64,000 nucleotides of DNA from JAJTFW01 sp903922455 (GCA_943329665.2 CALQEU020000013.1:16489-80488), one strand, 5' to 3'; positions 42,734 to 51,654 are shown, counted from the first letter of the stretch. The notes: a model not told the origin generated them from the letters alone. Numbers and translations are program-made.

Positions 42734-42943
42734 TTATTAGAGGTTATAGGTTAGAGGTTGGATTTTAGTTGTTGGCTGTTAGATTTTGGTCCCGATAGCT
42801 ATCGGGATTGGATCTCGGAATTGTGCAATCAACAATTCAAAGTTTAACTACGAAGCTTCTCGTCTAAACTCTAATCGCGAATCCTCGCCACCAATATCAA
42901 AGATCCAATGTCTATCGTCCAATAACATCTAACATCCAACATC
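42734..42943. repeat. Diverged intergenic repeats between the POT paralogues
   Basis: Contains GGTTATAGGTTAGAGGTT-like words, a perfect palindrome CCCGATAGCTATCGGG at 42791-42806 (shared with 7117-7132), and further CTCGTCTAAAC and CATCTAACATCC words. No promoter box was found near the GTG start at 42944. Confidence 0.6.
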
Positions 42944-44419
42944 GTGTCTCAAACTCTCGCCGAAATCCAAGACTTCAAAGGGAAATATCCTAAGCAACTC
43001 TGGTATTTATTCTTCTCTGAAATGTGGGAGCGCTTTTGCTTCTATGGAATGAGAGGAATGCTCACTGTTTTTATGGTGAGTCAACTCATGATGAAAGAAG
43101 ATGTAGCCAATCTTCAGTATGGAGCTACGCAAGCTTTTGTGTATGCTTTTACTTTTATTGGTGGACTCTTCGCCGATAAAATTTTAGGATTTAGAAAGTC
43201 TCTTTTCTGGGGTGGATTATTGATGATTACAGGATCCTGTATACTTGCATTCAATCCACATGAATTTTTCTTCCTTGGAATAAGTTTCACGATCATCGGA
43301 ACTGGATTCTTTAAGCCCAACATTTCAACAATGGTTGGTGCCTTGTATCATGAAAAAGACAGTCGCAGAGACGCTGGTTTTTCACTCTTCTATGCAGGAA
43401 TTAATGTGGGGGCATTGTTAGGAGGATATGCTTGTATCGCCATCGCAAAAAGTTATTCATGGAATTTAGCATTTGGCTTAGCTGCCATTGTAATGACCAT
43501 TTCTTTAGTGACATTCGTCTTTACCCAAAAAAGTTTAGGACCTATTGGATTATCTCCTTTTAGAAGCAAAGGAATTGAAGGTAAAAAATGGATGGAATAT
43601 GCTACATACCTTGGATCTTTAGCAATCATTCCCATCATTATGGTGATGGTTTCTAAAACGGAATACACGGATTATTTTATGTACACCATCGGACCTGTCG
43701 TATTGGTTTATTTATTTTATGAGATGGGAAAGTTTAGTATTGCAGAGCGAAAAAAATTACTTGGGGCATTAGTCTTTATTCTCTTCTCCATATTATTTTG
43801 GGCATTCTTCGAGCAAAGTGGTGGATCGTTGGCGCTATTTGCAGCAAACAATTTGAATGACACAGTGGCTGGAGTGAAGTTAGATCCGAACGGTGTAAAC
43901 AATGCTGCGAATTCATTATTCGTGATCATCTTTGCGCCCATACTTGGATTACTATGGGTGTGGTTAAGCAAACGAAATAAAGAGCCGAATACAGTAATAA
44001 AATTCGGATTAGGATTTTTATTCTTGGCTTTAGCATTTTATACTTTCTACGCTACTCGTTTCTTTGCTGGTGCCGATGGAATGACAAGTTTAGAAATATT
44101 TACATTAGCTTATTTCATTATCACATTCGGTGAGCTTTGCCTCTCTCCTATTGGATTATCCATTATGACTAAATTATCACCACAGCCCTTGCAAGGTGTG
44201 ATGATGGGCATGTGGTTTTTAGCAAGTGCTTATGGGCAATATGTGGCTGGAATATTAGGCGCAGGAATGGTTTCTCCCAACGAAAATGCAAGTCTGACTG
44301 AAAAGTTAATTTCGTATACCGATGGATACCAACAATTAGCCATTTATGCTATGGTGACGGGCATCGTCTTAATAGCAATTTCACCATTTGTCCGAAAATT
44401 AATGGGTGAAGTAAAATAA
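42944..44419 (+). CDS. POT/PTR family proton-dependent peptide transporter 2
   Basis: 491 residues, 14 helices. Motifs are EMWERFCFYGMRGML, GGLFADKILGFRKSLFWGG, GTGFFKPNISTMVGALY, LFYAGINVGA and WAFFEQSGGSLALFA, nearly parallel to the gene before it. Likely a dipeptide importer with a different preference. The start is a GTG at 42944 (MSQTLAEIQDFKGKYP); there is no ATG nearby that keeps the N-terminal helix. The thioredoxin-like gene follows after 18 nt. Confidence 0.92.
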   Translation: MSQTLAEIQDFKGKYPKQLWYLFFSEMWERFCFYGMRGMLTVFMVSQLMMKEDVANLQYGATQAFVYAFTFIGGLFADKILGFRKSLFWGGLLMITGSCILAFNPHEFFFLGISFTIIGTGFFKPNISTMVGALYHEKDSRRDAGFSLFYAGINVGALLGGYACIAIAKSYSWNLAFGLAAIVMTISLVTFVFTQKSLGPIGLSPFRSKGIEGKKWMEYATYLGSLAIIPIIMVMVSKTEYTDYFMYTIGPVVLVYLFYEMGKFSIAERKKLLGALVFILFSILFWAFFEQSGGSLALFAANNLNDTVAGVKLDPNGVNNAANSLFVIIFAPILGLLWVWLSKRNKEPNTVIKFGLGFLFLALAFYTFYATRFFAGADGMTSLEIFTLAYFIITFGELCLSPIGLSIMTKLSPQPLQGVMMGMWFLASAYGQYVAGILGAGMVSPNENASLTEKLISYTDGYQQLAIYAMVTGIVLIAISPFVRKLMGEVK

Positions 44420-44437
44420 ATTCTTTAACTTTAAAAT

Positions 44438-44968
44438 ATGAATATCTCTAAATATCTTCTTGCGGCTGCAGTTTCGTTAAGCATTTGTCAAACCAGTTTA
44501 GCACAATCTGAAATTGTAAAAAAAGTTCCCTCTAAAATTGAATGGATCAGTTTTGAGCAAGCTGTTTTTTTGAATGATATGAAACCGAAGAAAATCTTCA
44601 TCGATGTTTATACTGATTGGTGCGGATGGTGCAAGCGTATGGATGCAGGAACTTTCAAGGATAGTTTAATCTCCAACTATATTTCTGAAAATTATTATGC
44701 CGTAAAGCTAAATGCTGAAACGAAAGACACGATTCGTTTTCGTGATAAAGTTTTTGTCTTTAAACCTGAGATGAAATCGAATGAATTAGCCATCTCCTTA
44801 TTGAGTGGTAAAATGGGTTACCCCAGCTTTGTCTTGATGGATGAGAAGTACGCCATCTTACAACCCTTAAGCGGATACCAAACCACCGAAGAATTATTAC
44901 CACTTCTAGAATTTTACGGAACGAATGCGTATTTGACTACGAAGTGGGAAGAGTATTCTAAGAAGTAG
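44438..44968 (+). CDS. Thioredoxin-fold protein, periplasmic
   Basis: 176 residues. A signal peptide (about 1-22) is followed by WISFEQAVFLNDMKPKKIFI and the redox site DVYTDWCGWCKRMD (CGWC). The pattern (Thioredoxin_7/DUF255-like) resembles the periplasmic thioredoxin family of Bacteroidota. A conserved cis-Pro region is GYPSFVLMD. It probably reduces or isomerises disulfides. It lies close after the transporter gene, but a functional link is not shown. Confidence 0.88.
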   Translation: MNISKYLLAAAVSLSICQTSLAQSEIVKKVPSKIEWISFEQAVFLNDMKPKKIFIDVYTDWCGWCKRMDAGTFKDSLISNYISENYYAVKLNAETKDTIRFRDKVFVFKPEMKSNELAISLLSGKMGYPSFVLMDEKYAILQPLSGYQTTEELLPLLEFYGTNAYLTTKWEEYSKK

Positions 44969-45226
44969 TTACGCAAATAATTTTTTCGAACTTAATACTT
45001 AACGAACGCACTTTAAAAGCTGCTAACTTCTGGCTGCTAGTTTTATTTCGTAGCGTATAAATTCTAACTTCGAAATTCTTTATCCGCTGCGCACTTTGCT
45101 AGCCGCTGCTCACGCCGCGTTTAAATGTACATTAGTAATGATTCGAAATTCGTATTGATCACGACGTGTCATGCGACTTTCGCATTTTCGCATTTCGACT
45201 TATTCGTTTTTCGCGTCCTGTGATCT
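44969..45226. repeat. Intergenic repeats (TTCGCATTTTCGCATTTCG type)
   Basis: Contains a run of words GCTGCTAACTTCTGGCTGC, CGCTGCGCACTTTGCTAGC, and a TTCGCATTTTCGCATTTCG segment (about 45177-45200) that ends with TTCGTTTTTCGCGTC (45203-45217), the same ending as the repeat at 3590-3700. No gene. Confidence 0.55.
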
Positions 45227-46015
45227 CTAAAAGTAAAAATTTAGGTTTAAACTCCCGCCAGCATTATCGTTATCAAACATAAATGTACTCGACTTCCCTC
45301 CGTCTTGTGATTCGGATGCAGCACTACTCCCATTCCAGCTTTCTGTTTCCACTTTACTTCGACTCCGTGTTTGAAGTTGTGGTCCCCAGCCGAATTCAGC
45401 GCTGAGACTTGATTTAGCTGCGAAAAAATATTCGACTCCAATAAACCCTTTAAAGTGAAATCCAAATGTATTTCCTGGTTTAATACTCTTCGTTCTGGTA
45501 CTTTGATTTTCACTACTCAAAGGATTACCATATGTTAAAGTAGTTTTTTCCGTGCCAATGCTAAAAAGAATTTCACCTCCATAAAATCCGCGAACACGTC
45601 CTTTTCCACGCCACTTTTGCAAACCACCACCGAGTGTGATATTGCTTGTGTTGACTTTGGTTTCATTGGAAACGGTTTCATTCGGATTGGTGCTACCAAT
45701 ACGCGGAACCAAGGTATCTGTTTTTACAACGCCAAGACCTAAACGTATTTTAGATCGAAAAGCAACATTATCTTTTAACATGTAATTACTCGTGATCGTC
45801 ATCGGATTTTCTACCGTGAAATTAGAATTGGGAGCATCATTATCACTATGAATTAAATTCCCAACAAATTTTAAAAAGGGCACCGCATCAAAACCAATCG
45901 ACATCTCCCCTTTTTCAGGAGTGATAATAAGTCCCTCTCTATTTTTGAAAGGTTCTTGAGCCGTTGCGATAATAGTGATGAAAATAAAACTTAAAATGAG
46001 GGTTAGCTTTTTCAT
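45227..46015 (-). CDS. Putative outer-membrane beta-barrel protein
   Basis: 262 residues. A signal peptide (about 1-19, MKKLTLILSFIFITIIATAQ) precedes alternating polar/hydrophobic beta strands: EMSIGFDAVPFLKFVGNLI, NVAFRSKIRLGLGVVKTDTL, GFYGGEILFSIGTEK and FGFHFKGFIGVEYFFA. It ends with an aromatic residue (LNLNFYF), as outer-membrane barrels do. I do not recognise a named family. Gene alone on the minus strand downstream of pfkA. Confidence 0.7.
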   Translation of the reverse strand: MKKLTLILSFIFITIIATAQEPFKNREGLIITPEKGEMSIGFDAVPFLKFVGNLIHSDNDAPNSNFTVENPMTITSNYMLKDNVAFRSKIRLGLGVVKTDTLVPRIGSTNPNETVSNETKVNTSNITLGGGLQKWRGKGRVRGFYGGEILFSIGTEKTTLTYGNPLSSENQSTRTKSIKPGNTFGFHFKGFIGVEYFFAAKSSLSAEFGWGPQLQTRSRSKVETESWNGSSAASESQDGGKSSTFMFDNDNAGGSLNLNFYF

Positions 46016-46067
46016 GCAGAGTTGGGTTGTACTTAGGTTGTGATGAGATGAGTGAATAGTTGGTATT

Positions 46068-47051
46068 TTATTTACTTAAAATATTATTGATTCGCAATAA
46101 TTCGAGGTCGAGTGGTTCTTGCTCACGGGAGGCTTCTGAAAAAGGGAGAAAATGTTTTTCGCCGTTGCGAATGCCAACCATCTTGCGTGAATCTGCAGAA
46201 AGCAATGCTTCTACTGCCCAAACGCCGAGCTTAGCTCCTAGAATCCGATCGAAAGCACTAGGACTTCCTCCGCGCTGAACATGTCCCAATACGGTAACCT
46301 TCGTTTCATAATGCGGTAAACGTTTTTTGAGTTCGTCGGCTACTTCTGCAGCACCACCATTTTTCTCACCTTCGGCAACCAGAATAATACTGCTAGTTTT
46401 ATTGTTTCCTTTTCCTTCTTCGAGTTTGCTGACTAACACATCAAAGTCGGTGGGCTTTTCGGGAAGAAGAATTTCTTCAGCTCCGCCCGCCAGTCCCGAC
46501 CAAAGTGCAATACATCCCGAATCTCTGCCCATCACCTCAATCAGAAAACAACGATCGTGAGAAGCAGCGGTATCACGTATTTTATCAACCGCTTCAATTA
46601 CCGTATTTACGGCGGTATCAAATCCAAGAGTATAATCAGTACCACTTAAATCATTGTCGATGGTTCCTGGAATACCCATGATTTTAATGTCTGGAAAACG
46701 GGTACAAAATGCTTCCGCTCCTTTGAAGGTTCCATCTCCACCAATAGCAACAATACCATCAATTTGATGACTCTTTAAATTTGCATACGCTTTGTCCATG
46801 CCGGCTTCCGTCATAAACTCTTTACTGCGAGCCGTTTTAAGGATGGTTCCGCCGCGCTGAATGATATTACTCACCGATCGTGAAGTAAGAGGTTTAAATT
46901 CGTTATCAATCATTCCTTGATACCCTCTTAAAATGCCATACACACGCAAATCATGCGACAAAGCGGTACGCACCACAGCGCGTACACAGGCATTCATTCC
47001 TGGAGCATCACCACCCGATGTGAATAAAGCGAGGCGTTCTATTTTATTCAT
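46068..47051 (-). CDS. pfkA: 6-phosphofructokinase (ATP-dependent)
   Basis: 327 residues. PFK motifs: TSGGDAPGMNACVRAVV, the ATP site GGDGTFKGAEAF, GIPGTIDNDLSGTDYTLGFDTA, EVMGRDSGCIALWSGLAGG, and VLGHVQRGGSPSAFDRILG. Gly at the GDGT position (in GGDGTFKG) indicates the ATP-type enzyme, not the PPi-type. It commits glucose to glycolysis. A CGAAACTA sequence (47074-47081) is a TAGTTTCG promoter-like box on the minus strand. Confidence 0.96.
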   Translation of the reverse strand: MNKIERLALFTSGGDAPGMNACVRAVVRTALSHDLRVYGILRGYQGMIDNEFKPLTSRSVSNIIQRGGTILKTARSKEFMTEAGMDKAYANLKSHQIDGIVAIGGDGTFKGAEAFCTRFPDIKIMGIPGTIDNDLSGTDYTLGFDTAVNTVIEAVDKIRDTAASHDRCFLIEVMGRDSGCIALWSGLAGGAEEILLPEKPTDFDVLVSKLEEGKGNNKTSSIILVAEGEKNGGAAEVADELKKRLPHYETKVTVLGHVQRGGSPSAFDRILGAKLGVWAVEALLSADSRKMVGIRNGEKHFLPFSEASREQEPLDLELLRINNILSK

Positions 47052-47212
47052 AAGAAAACAATGATCATTTTTGCGAAACTAATGCATTAATACCAAATAC
47101 TAGTATATGGTATAACGCTAAAGATCCTCGATTAGTATTAGCTTCGAGCATCCAATCTGAAGTAAATTATTATCTATCATCAAAATAGTAAAAATCATCA
47201 TAACCATTATCA

Positions 47213-47764
47213 ATGAAAAATCCTTGGACCACTAAAAGCTCTGAATTGAAATATGAAAATCCGTGGATAAAAGTCACTGAATCACAGGTGCTCAATCCGG
47301 CAGGAAATCCTGGAATTTATGGCGTCGTACATTTTAAAAATACTGCTATCGCCATCATTCCACTTGATGAAAATAACAATACTTGGATCGTAGGTCAATA
47401 CCGATATACATTAAATACTTACGAATGGGAAGTACCCGAGGGCGGTTGTCCTGAAGGCGAAGACCCTTTGGAAGCTGCAAAGCGCGAGCTAGAAGAAGAA
47501 GTAGGTTTGCAAGCCTCCCATTGGGAAAAAATCATGGAAATTCAATTGAGCAACTCCGTGTCGGATGAAATCGGATATACTTTTGTTGCAAGGGGACTAA
47601 AAGAAGTGGGCAGCTCACCTGAAGAAACCGAACAACTTCAAATTAGAAAACTTCCGTTCACTGAGTTAGTTGAGATGGTGATGAATGGAGAAATAAAAGA
47701 TGGAATGAGTGTGGCTTCGGTGTTGAAAGTGAAGAGGATCTTGGATGCTTCGCCCTGCAGTTGA
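47213..47764 (+). CDS. Nudix hydrolase (ADP-ribose pyrophosphatase-like)
   Basis: 183 residues. The Nudix box is complete: GGCPEGEDPLEAAKRELEEE plus VGL (G-x5-E-x7-RELxEExGL). N-terminal NPWIKVTESQVLNPAGNPGIYGVVHFKN and YTLNTYEWEVP are typical of ADP-ribose/sugar-nucleotide Nudix enzymes. It hydrolyses a nucleoside diphosphate linked to another moiety. Single gene, with degenerate repeats downstream. Confidence 0.92.
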   Translation: MKNPWTTKSSELKYENPWIKVTESQVLNPAGNPGIYGVVHFKNTAIAIIPLDENNNTWIVGQYRYTLNTYEWEVPEGGCPEGEDPLEAAKRELEEEVGLQASHWEKIMEIQLSNSVSDEIGYTFVARGLKEVGSSPEETEQLQIRKLPFTELVEMVMNGEIKDGMSVASVLKVKRILDASPCS

Positions 47765-47789
47765 AACGTAGTGTAATACTGCAGGGTTG

Positions 47790-47868
47790 GATGTTAGATG
47801 TTCGATTCTCGATGCTGGATGCTCGATACTAGACACTCGAGGCTCAATGCTCAACTAAAAGCTAGAAG
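47790..47868. repeat. Degenerate CGATTCTCGATGCT-type intergenic repeat
   Basis: Words TTAGATGTTCGATTCTCGAT, GCTGGATGCTCGATAC and GACACTCGAGGCTC, of the same vocabulary as 815-953. Situated between the Nudix gene and convergent pyrD. Confidence 0.65.
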
Positions 47869-47869
47869 C

Positions 47870-48889
47870 TCATCGCAATAATCCAGATAAAATTTTCTTC
47901 ACCATGCCCGGACCTTCATAAATAAATCCGGTGTACACTTGCAGTAAATCGGCGCCGGCTTCTAATTTTTCTTTAGCGTCATCTGCATTAAAAATTCCAC
48001 CTACACCAATAATCACTAAATCCTTTCCTGCTATTTTCCGAATGTAACGAATCACATCTGTACTTCTTTTTGTGACTGGTCGACCGCTTAATCCACCCAT
48101 TTCTTTTGTAACACTTTCTTCCGTTTTTAAATTTTCTCGGGAGATGGTGGTGTTAGTAGCGATGATTCCTTGCAAACCCACTGTTTTCACGATATCAACA
48201 ATTTCATCTAATTGTTCATTGGTTAAATCGGGAGCAATTTTCAAGAGAAGTGGTTTTGGTTTTTTCTGTTGATTGAGATCAGATAAACGCTGCAATAATT
48301 TCGTCAATGGTTCACGCTCTTGCAATGCACGAAGTCCGGGTGTATTCGGTGAACTTACATTCACCACAAAATAATCGACAACGGGATACAATTCTTCAAA
48401 ACAAATTTCATAATCGCTCAATGCATCTTCGTTTGGAGTGGCTTTGTTCTTTCCAATATTTCCACCTACGATAATATTAGATGGTCTGTTTTCTAAACGC
48501 TTTCTTAAAACTTGAACTCCTTCATTATTAAAACCCATTCGATTTATGAGTCCGCTGTCTTTTGGCAAGCGAAACATGCGAGGCTGATCATTACCGGGCT
48601 GCGATTTTGGCGTCACCGTTCCAACTTCAATAAACCCAAAACCGAATGCTGACAGCTCTAGGAATAATTTCCCGTCCTTATCAAAACCCGCTGCCAATCC
48701 GATCGGATTCGGGAATTTTAGTCCCATAATTTCCTTTTCAAGACTTTTACTCTTCAATACAAACATTTGTTTTGCAATAAATTGCACTCCAGGAATTGCA
48801 AATATGACTTTCAACGCATTGAAAGTGAAATGATGAGCGGCTTCCGGATTCATCCTAAAAAGAAGAGGTCGAATGATGCTTTTGTACAT
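47870..48889 (-). CDS. pyrD: Dihydroorotate dehydrogenase (quinone), class 2
   Basis: 339 residues. An N-terminal membrane-association segment (MYKSIIRPLLFRMNPEAAHH) is followed by FMN-barrel motifs: PIGLAAGFDKDGK, EVGTVTPKSQPGNDQPRMFRL, IIVGGNIGKNKATP, the catalytic Ser in FVVNVSSPNTPGLR, LLKIAPDLT and IIGVGGIFNADDAKEKLEAGA. It oxidises dihydroorotate with quinone as electron acceptor. It is divergent from mntR, with about 96 bp between the starts. Confidence 0.97.
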   Translation of the reverse strand: MYKSIIRPLLFRMNPEAAHHFTFNALKVIFAIPGVQFIAKQMFVLKSKSLEKEIMGLKFPNPIGLAAGFDKDGKLFLELSAFGFGFIEVGTVTPKSQPGNDQPRMFRLPKDSGLINRMGFNNEGVQVLRKRLENRPSNIIVGGNIGKNKATPNEDALSDYEICFEELYPVVDYFVVNVSSPNTPGLRALQEREPLTKLLQRLSDLNQQKKPKPLLLKIAPDLTNEQLDEIVDIVKTVGLQGIIATNTTISRENLKTEESVTKEMGGLSGRPVTKRSTDVIRYIRKIAGKDLVIIGVGGIFNADDAKEKLEAGADLLQVYTGFIYEGPGMVKKILSGLLR

Positions 48890-48934
48890 ACTGCAAGATT
48901 AGTAAATAATAAATTATATGCGTCAAATAAAATT

Positions 48935-48950
48935 TTTAGACAAGTCTAAA
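48935..48950. promoter_or_regulatory. Inverted repeat operator, likely MntR/DtxR-type site
   Basis: TTTAGAC (48935-48941) and GTCTAAA (48944-48950) form perfect 7-bp arms with a 2-nt centre, so a 16-bp dyad. It lies at the expected -33 position of the TACATTTG promoter box (48959-48966) of mntR. DtxR-family repressors bind such dyads, so autorepression of mntR-mntH by Mn is a reasonable inference. The dyad could also affect divergent pyrD. Confidence 0.65.
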
Positions 48951-48958
48951 TTATTTTT

Positions 48959-48966
48959 TACATTTG
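48959..48966 (+). promoter_or_regulatory. TAnnTTTG -7 box of mntR-mntH
   Basis: TACATTTG lies 19 nt before ATG 48986 and 8 nt after the operator dyad, so operator binding would cover the promoter. Confidence 0.6.
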
Positions 48967-48985
48967 CCGATATCCTATTCAACAA

Positions 48986-49648
48986 ATGACCACATCCACC
49001 GAAGAAAATTACCTCAAAGCGATTTATCATTTAAGTACTGGAAATCAAAATTCAGTTCTTACTTCAGCCATTGCGGGATCATTATCTACCAGCGCGGCTT
49101 CGGTTACCGATATGATTAAAAAACTTTCGGAGAAAAACATGGTCGAATATGAACGCTATCATGGAGTGAGAATTACACGTAAAGGCGAAAAAGTTGCGTT
49201 AAGCATCATTCGCCGACATCGTTTATGGGAAGTATTTTTGATGGATAAGTTGAAATTTAAATGGGATGAAGTGCATGATTTAGCAGAGGAGTTAGAGCAT
49301 GTTAGTTCGGATGAATTAACAAAAAGATTAGATGCCTTTTTAGGATTTCCTAAATTCGATCCGCATGGAGATCCGATTCCAGATACAAATGGAAAAGTAC
49401 ATTCTAACGGACAAGAATTACTATCCGAAATCACCAAAAAAGGAAAATACATTTTAAGTGGTGTAAATGATCACAGTCCCCCCTTTCTTCAGTATTTAGA
49501 AAAGAAAGGATTGATTCCCGGAAGTACTTTTACCATTGTAGAAATGGATGAATTCGATAACAGCATGCAAATCATTTTCAGCAATAAAAAATCCATCTTC
49601 ATCAGCAAAGAAGTCAGTAAAAACCTTTTAGTAAGAAGCCATGAATAA
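48986..49648 (+). CDS. mntR: Metal-dependent transcriptional regulator (MntR/DtxR family)
   Basis: 220 residues. An N-terminal winged helix (EENYLKAIYHLS; VTDMIKKLSEKNMVEYERYHGVRITRKG) is followed by the dimerisation domain with metal ligands (RRHRLWEVFL; HDLAEELEHVSSDELTKRL; FPKFDPHGDPIPD) and a C-terminal SH3/FeoA-like domain (LIPGSTFTIVEM). It is the Bacteroidota form that has the FeoA-like tail. It overlaps the transporter by 8 nt. The operator dyad upstream suggests autoregulation. Confidence 0.93.
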   Translation: MTTSTEENYLKAIYHLSTGNQNSVLTSAIAGSLSTSAASVTDMIKKLSEKNMVEYERYHGVRITRKGEKVALSIIRRHRLWEVFLMDKLKFKWDEVHDLAEELEHVSSDELTKRLDAFLGFPKFDPHGDPIPDTNGKVHSNGQELLSEITKKGKYILSGVNDHSPPFLQYLEKKGLIPGSTFTIVEMDEFDNSMQIIFSNKKSIFISKEVSKNLLVRSHE

Positions 49649-51545
49649 AAATAAAGAACAACAAACTTCACTGTCTGAAGTTCATGGAAGTATAAAAGTC
49701 GACAGTAGCATGAGTTTCAAAAGGAAGCTTTTGGCCTTTTCAGGACCTGCTTATATGGTGAGTGTTGGCTATATGGATCCAGGAAATTGGGCCACCGACA
49801 TTGCAGGAGGAAGTCAATTTGGATATTCGCTTATTTGGGTGTTGCTGATGTCGAATTTAATGGCATTGCTTTTACAAAGTTTGAGTGTACGGCTTGGTAT
49901 AGTTAGAGGACGCGATTTAGCACAAGCTTCGCGCGAAATGTTTCCTGGATTTGTAAATTATTTTCTCTACATCCTCGCAGAAATTGCGATTGCGGCCTGC
50001 GACTTAGCAGAAGTTTTAGGGATGGCCATTGGACTTTATTTACTTTTTGATTTACCGTTGATGTATGGTGTCGTCATCAGTGCGCTCGACACCTTCCTCC
50101 TACTCTTTCTACTAAATCATGGAATTCGAAAGATGGAAGTTTTTATTATTAGTTTGGTTGCTACCATTGGTTTGGCTTTTGTAGCACAAATGGTCATAGC
50201 ACAACCTGTCATATCAGAAGTAATGACTGGATTTATTCCAACTTCCATGAGTAATACAGCACTTTACATTGCTATTGGAATTATTGGAGCCACGGTGATG
50301 CCGCATAATTTGTATTTACACTCGGCACTTGTTCAAACTCGAAAATTTGATCGAACAGATAAAGAAATATCAAGAGCCATTAAATTTAATATTCTCGACA
50401 GCACCATTGCCTTAAATGCAGCTTTTTTTGTGAATGCCGCCATTCTTATACTTGCTGCAAGTACATTCTACAAAGTGGGAATGCATGAAGTAAATGATAT
50501 TATGGATGCGCATCGATTACTTGAACCATTATTAGGTTCAGAGCTCGCTCCTATACTATTTGCAGTTGCCTTACTCTGCGCTGGACAAAGCAGTACTATT
50601 ACCGGAACGTTAGCAGGTCAAATTGTGATGGAAGGATATTTGAATTTACGAATTGCACCTTGGATCCGTCGACTTATTACACGATTAATTGCCATTGTTC
50701 CGGCAGTACTTGTGATTCACATTGCTGGCGAAAGTGCAACCACTGAATTATTAATCTTTAGTCAAGTAATTCTTTCCTTGCAACTAGGATTTGCTGTAAT
50801 ACCACTCATTCATTTTGTGAGTGACAGAAGCAAAATGGGCAACTTTACCATCTCATTAAAAACAAAAATTGCTGCCTGGTTATGCGCGCTCATTATTGTA
50901 AGTTTAAATGTAAAATTGGTGTATGGTGAAGTAACGGGATGGTTAATTGCAGATGATAGTATTTGGCTCCGAATTATCGTAGTTCCAATCTGTATTTTCG
51001 TAGCCTTTATGTTACTTTATATTACATTCGTTCCTATCTTCCGAAAGATGAAACCAAAATCCATTTATTTACCACATGGAAGTTTTCAAGAAATTAAATT
51101 ACAAGAATCCTCCAAATATAATCGCATTGCTGTGACTTTAGACTTTGGTTCGATGGATGGAATTGCCCTTCAAAATGCCGTTAACCAAGGAGGAAAAGAA
51201 GCCATCTACATTCTAGTTCATATCAGCGAAAGCGCCATTGCACATTGGATGGGAAGTGATTCCAGCGATTTTGAAAGTATAAAAGATAAAGAAACGCTGG
51301 TAGAATACAAAAAGCAGATGATTGAAAATGGATACAAATGCGAGATTGAATTAGGATTTGGGAATCCACGAAAAGCCATTCCACAAATCGTAAAAAATGC
51401 GAATGCCGACGTACTCGTCATGGGAGCCCATGGACACAAAGCTTTAATGGATTTTATTCTAGGCTCCAGTGTTGATGCTGTTCGACATCAGCTCGATATT
51501 CCCGTGTTAGTGGTGACGAAAGATTCGGTGAAATTTAATCAATAG
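49641..51545 (+). CDS. mntH: Nramp divalent metal transporter fused to a C-terminal universal stress domain
   Basis: 634 residues. Nramp core (about 1-470) with 11 helices; helix 1 has the metal motif MDPGNWATDI and helix 6 has ATVMPHNLYLHS. After the last helix a Usp domain runs from about residue 490 to the end: YNRIAVTLDFGS, VLVMGAHGHKALMDFILGSS and VDAVRHQLDIPVLVVT. GAHGHKALMDFILGSS fits the Gx2Gx9G(S/T) ATP loop. It imports Mn(II)/Fe(II) with protons. The Usp fusion may sense nucleotide or stress (inference). It overlaps mntR by 8 nt, so both are translated together. Confidence 0.94.
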   Translation: MNKNKEQQTSLSEVHGSIKVDSSMSFKRKLLAFSGPAYMVSVGYMDPGNWATDIAGGSQFGYSLIWVLLMSNLMALLLQSLSVRLGIVRGRDLAQASREMFPGFVNYFLYILAEIAIAACDLAEVLGMAIGLYLLFDLPLMYGVVISALDTFLLLFLLNHGIRKMEVFIISLVATIGLAFVAQMVIAQPVISEVMTGFIPTSMSNTALYIAIGIIGATVMPHNLYLHSALVQTRKFDRTDKEISRAIKFNILDSTIALNAAFFVNAAILILAASTFYKVGMHEVNDIMDAHRLLEPLLGSELAPILFAVALLCAGQSSTITGTLAGQIVMEGYLNLRIAPWIRRLITRLIAIVPAVLVIHIAGESATTELLIFSQVILSLQLGFAVIPLIHFVSDRSKMGNFTISLKTKIAAWLCALIIVSLNVKLVYGEVTGWLIADDSIWLRIIVVPICIFVAFMLLYITFVPIFRKMKPKSIYLPHGSFQEIKLQESSKYNRIAVTLDFGSMDGIALQNAVNQGGKEAIYILVHISESAIAHWMGSDSSDFESIKDKETLVEYKKQMIENGYKCEIELGFGNPRKAIPQIVKNANADVLVMGAHGHKALMDFILGSSVDAVRHQLDIPVLVVTKDSVKFNQ

Positions 51546-51567
51546 TCACATTCTCCCACGAAGTACA

Positions 51568-51654
51568 GTACGGAACCCAGAAGTATTTCGCTTCCCCGAA
51601 GTATTTCACTTCGCTACAACTTCTGGGTTCCGCTTCACCTTCTGGGTTCCGTAC
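51568..51654. repeat. Long inverted repeat downstream of mntH
   Basis: GTACGGAACCCAGAAG (51568-51583) has its perfect 16-bp reverse complement at 51639-51654. A second shorter copy CTTCTGGGTTCCG occurs at about 51619-51632, so the 3' half is a tandem repeat. The 55-nt loop holds an internal AAGTATTTCGCTTCC-like inverted piece. It could fold as a strong hairpin that ends mntH mRNA, without a T-run. Confidence 0.7.

Noticed and set aside
45247..45513. Alternative frame within the beta-barrel gene
   Set aside because: Overlaps the signal-peptide-bearing frame with no recognisable features.
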